Notes under the pieces: model-generated | Databases searched by the model: none | Seen by the model: the letters and a program-made list of their open reading frames with translations, nothing else | What the model was told of the DNA's origin: nothing | Translations under genes and position numbers: made by a program | Shown here: in pieces, positions 61,207-64,000 of the stretch | Numbering within the stretch: position 1 is the stretch's first letter | How the letters are laid out: each line of letters opens with the position of its first letter | Source: Symbiodinium natans | Lineage: Eukaryota; Sar; Dinophyceae; Suessiales; Symbiodiniaceae | DNA: 64,000 nt | Direction of reading: 5' to 3' | Assembly: GCA_905221605.1 (NCBI GenBank) | Contig: CAJNDS010000082.1 | Location: 62,001 to 126,000 of the forward strand

Positions 61207-63505
61207 AATTGAGCCCAACATTTTAGGACCAGGGCTTGCGATCTGACTCTTTGGAGCAAAAATCGATTCCAAAATCTTAGGGACCAGGGCTTGCGATGTT
61301 ACTCTTTGGAGCAAGAAATGAGCCCAAAATCTTAAAGACCGGGGCTTGCGATTTCACCTTTTGGAGCAAATACTGGGCCCAAAATCTTAGGGACCAGGGC
61401 TTGCAATTTGACTCCGTGGAGCACAAATCGACCCCGAAATCTTAGGGACCAGGGCTTGCGATTTGACTCTGTGGAGCACAAATCGACCCCGAAACTTAGG
61501 GACCAGGGCTTGCGATTTGACTCTTTGGAGCAAAAATCGACCCAAAAATCTAAGGGACCAGGGCTTGCGATTTTACTCTTTGGCGCAAAAACTGGGCCCC
61601 AAATCTTAGGGACCAGGGCTTGCGATGTCACTCTTTGGAGCAAAATTGAACCCAAAGTCTTAGGGACCAGGGCTTGCGATTTGACTCTTTGGAGCAAAAA
61701 CTGGGCCCAAAATCTTAGGGAGCAGGGTTTGCGATTTGACTCTTTGGAGCAAAAACTGGGCCCCAAATCTTAGGGACCAGGGCTTGCGGTTTGACTCTTT
61801 GGAGCAAAAATTGAACCCAAAATCTTAGGGACCAGGGCTTGCGATTTGACTCTTTGAACCAAAAACTGTGCCCAAAATCTTAGGGACAAGGGCTTGCGAT
61901 GTCACTCTTTGGAGCAAAAAATGAACCCAAAATCTTAGGGACCAGGGCTTGCGATTTGACTCTTTTGGAGCAAAAACTGGGCCCCAAATCTTAGGGACCA
62001 GGGCTTGCGATTTGACTCTTTGGAGCAAAAACTGAACCCAAAATCTTAGGGACCAGGGCTTGCGATTTGACTCTTCGGAGCAAAAACTGGGCCCAAGATC
62101 TTAGGGACCAGGGCTTGCGATGTCACTCTTTGGAGCAACAATGAATGCAAAATCTTAAGGACCAGGGCCTGCGATTTGACTCTTTGGAGCAAAAATTGAG
62201 CCCAAAATCTTAGGGACCAGGGCTTGCGATTTGACTCTTTGGAGCAAAAACTGGGCTCAAGATCTTAGGGACCAGGGCTTGCGATGTCACTCTTTGGAGC
62301 AAAAAATGAACCCAAAATCTTAGGGACCAGGGCTTGCGATTTGACTCTTTGAACCAAAAACTGTGCCCCAAATCTTAGGGACCAGGGCTTGCGATGTCAC
62401 TCTTTGGAGCAAAAAACGAACCCAAAATCTTAAGGACCAGGGCTTGCGATGTCACTCTTTGGAGCAAAAATTGAACCCAAAATCTTAGGGACCAGGACTT
62501 GCGATGTCACTCTTTGGAGCAAAAACTGGGCCCCAAATCCTAGGGACCAGGGCTTGCGATGTCACTCTTTGGAGCAAAAAATGAACCCAAAATCTTAGGG
62601 ACCAGGGCTTGCGATGTTACTCTTTGGAGCAAAAACTGGGCCCCAAATCTTAGGGACCAGGGCTTGCGATGTCACTCTTTGGAGCAAAAATTGAACCCAA
62701 AATCTTAGGGACCAGGACTTGCGATGTCACTCTTTGGAGCAAAACTGGGCCCCCAATCTTAGGGACCAGAGCTTGCGATGTCACTCTTTGGAGCAAAAAT
62801 TGAACCCAAAATCTTAGGGACCAGGGCTTGCGATTTGACTCTTCGGAGCAAAAACTGGGCCCAAGATCTTAGGGACCAGGGCTTGCGATGTCACTCTTTG
62901 GAGCAAAGATTGAACCCAAAATCTTAGGGACCAGGGCTTGCGATTTGACCCTTTGGAGCAAAAACTGGGCCCAAAATCTTAGGGACCAGGGCTTGCGATT
63001 TGACTCTTTGGAGCAACTGGGCCCAAGATCTTAGGGACCAGGGCTTGCGATGTCACTCTTTTGGGCAAGAAATGAGCCCAAAATCTTAGGGAGCAGGGCT
63101 TGCGATTTGACCCTTTGGAGCAAAAACTGTGCCCCAAATCTTAGGGACCAGGGCTTGCGGTTTGACTCTGTGGAGCAAAAATTGAACCCGAAATCTTCGG
63201 GACCAGGGCTTGCGATTTGACTCTTCGGAGCAAGAAATGAGCCCAAAATCTTAAGGACCAGGGCTTGCTTTGGAGCAAAAAACTGAGTCCAAAATCTTAG
63301 GGACCAGGGCTTGCGATTTGACTCTTTGGAGCAAAAACTGGGCCCCAAATAATAGGGACCAGGGCTTGCGATGTTACTCTTTGGGGCAAGAAATGAGCCC
63401 AAAATCTTAGGGACCAGGGCTTGCGATGTTACTCTTTGGGGCAAGAAATGAGCTCAAAATCTTAGGGACCAGGGCTTGCGATGTCACTTTTTGGAGCAAA
63501 AACTG
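61207..63505. repeat. 55-bp satellite (copy B), about 42 units
   Basis: Unit order and variants follow copy A closely (for example the short unit GGGCTTGCTTTGGAGC at 63262 and 44212), which shows duplication of the whole array rather than independent growth. Confidence 0.95.
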
Positions 63506-63850
63506 TGCCCTAGTATTGGGGGGAGGAGGGCTCGTGATTTAGTATTGGGAGGAGGCCCGGGCTCGTAAATTAGTATTGGGGGGAGGCCCGGGCTCGTGAT
63601 TTAGTATTGCGGGAGGCCCGGGCTCGTGATTTAGTATTGGGGGGAGGCCCGGGCTCGTGATTTAATATTGGGGGGAGGCCCGGCCTCGTAATTTGGAGGC
63701 CCGGGCTCGTGATTTAGGAGGCCCGGGCTCGTGATTTAGTATTGCGGGAAGGCCCGGGCTCGTAATTTAGTATTGGGGGGAGGCCCGGGCTCGTGATTTA
63801 GTATTGGGGGGAGGCCCGGGCTCGTGGTTTAGTATTGGGGGGAGGAGGAT
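63506..63850. repeat. 31-bp CCCGGG satellite (copy B)
   Basis: Same as 44461-44830 with slightly fewer units (a 31-bp unit is missing near 63600) and one GATTTAATATT variant. Confidence 0.95.
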
Positions 63851-63869
63851 GCCCCAGCCCCCACCCCCC

Positions 63870-64000
63870 ATTTGGAAATAAATGAATTAATTGAATTAAT
63901 TGAAATAATTCAATTAATTCCATTAATTCAATTCATTCAATTAATTCAATTAATTCAATTAATTCAATTAATTCAATTCATTCAATTAATTGATTTATTT
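63870..64000. repeat. GAATTAATT array, cut by the window end
   Basis: Starts with the TTTGGAAATAAATGAATT boundary module and continues to the last base. It differs from copy A after 63904. Confidence 0.95.

Larger units (their letters stand above)
59360..63904. repeat. Segmental duplication, copy B
   Basis: Near-identical to 40755-44884. It contains an extra 0.43-kb unit (59799-60228), an extra 27-bp segment near 60905 and scattered point differences. One example is a C/T difference in the 55-bp satellite at 62540. Confidence 0.9.

Noticed and set aside
1-64000. Dinoflagellate spliced-leader gene, tRNA genes, rRNA operon
   Set aside because: I looked for the spliced-leader core (CCGTAGCCATTTTGGCTCAA) and for clear tRNA A/B boxes and saw none. 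A covariance scan would be needed to exclude diverged tRNAs.

Overview
The window looks like nuclear DNA of a dinoflagellate (inferred). The pointers are: thousands of degenerate TTTAGGG/CCCTAAA units, very short coding islands with long repeat-rich introns, non-canonical GC splice donors, and one long ORF (4404-5363, minus) that resembles, from memory, a protein family common in symbiodiniacean gene models. A 100-base N run (50894-50993) shows this is a scaffold with a gap. No bacterial, plasmid or organelle features were seen.

Layout. 1-40750 and 47420-58420 are a mosaic of degenerate telomere-like arrays in both orientations, hairpin or terminal-inverted-repeat (TIR) elements of about 70-220 bp, homopolymer C/G tracts, and islands of 50-230 bp that translate well. 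Long ORFs with LGFRV or NPKP runs are only the telomere-like unit translated. 40755-44884 and 59360-63904 are two copies of one segmental duplication: a purine-rich tandem array, then a 55-bp satellite, then a 31-bp satellite rich in CCCGGG. After the first copy come 9-bp GAATTAATT arrays built as inverted repeats (44855-47150), with a block of TTGGCCAA-centred palindromes inside them (45790-46512). The second copy runs off the window end into the same 9-bp array.

Main result. The coding islands behave as exons. Neighbouring islands on one strand often join in frame when spliced at GT/GC-AG boundaries. Chains found by hand on the minus strand are 57889-57230, 55607-54693, 54158-~51475, 28650-28303, 28227-27828, 26515-26200, 21193-20520, 19559-17630, 14534-13931 and 40642-40153. 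Two EF-hand loops lie near 15443-15478 and 13343-13378, and a polytopic membrane-protein gene spans about 55.6-50.6 kb. The telomere-like unit itself often supplies the splice sites (acceptor TTTAG or TTCAG, donor GTTTAGG). At least three TIR families also sit exactly as introns with splice sites at or next to their TIRs, which is the signature of introner elements.

Limits. All translations and splices were done by eye, without transcript data. Several islands are open on both strands, so strand and exon ends are provisional. No gene here could be given a confident gene symbol.
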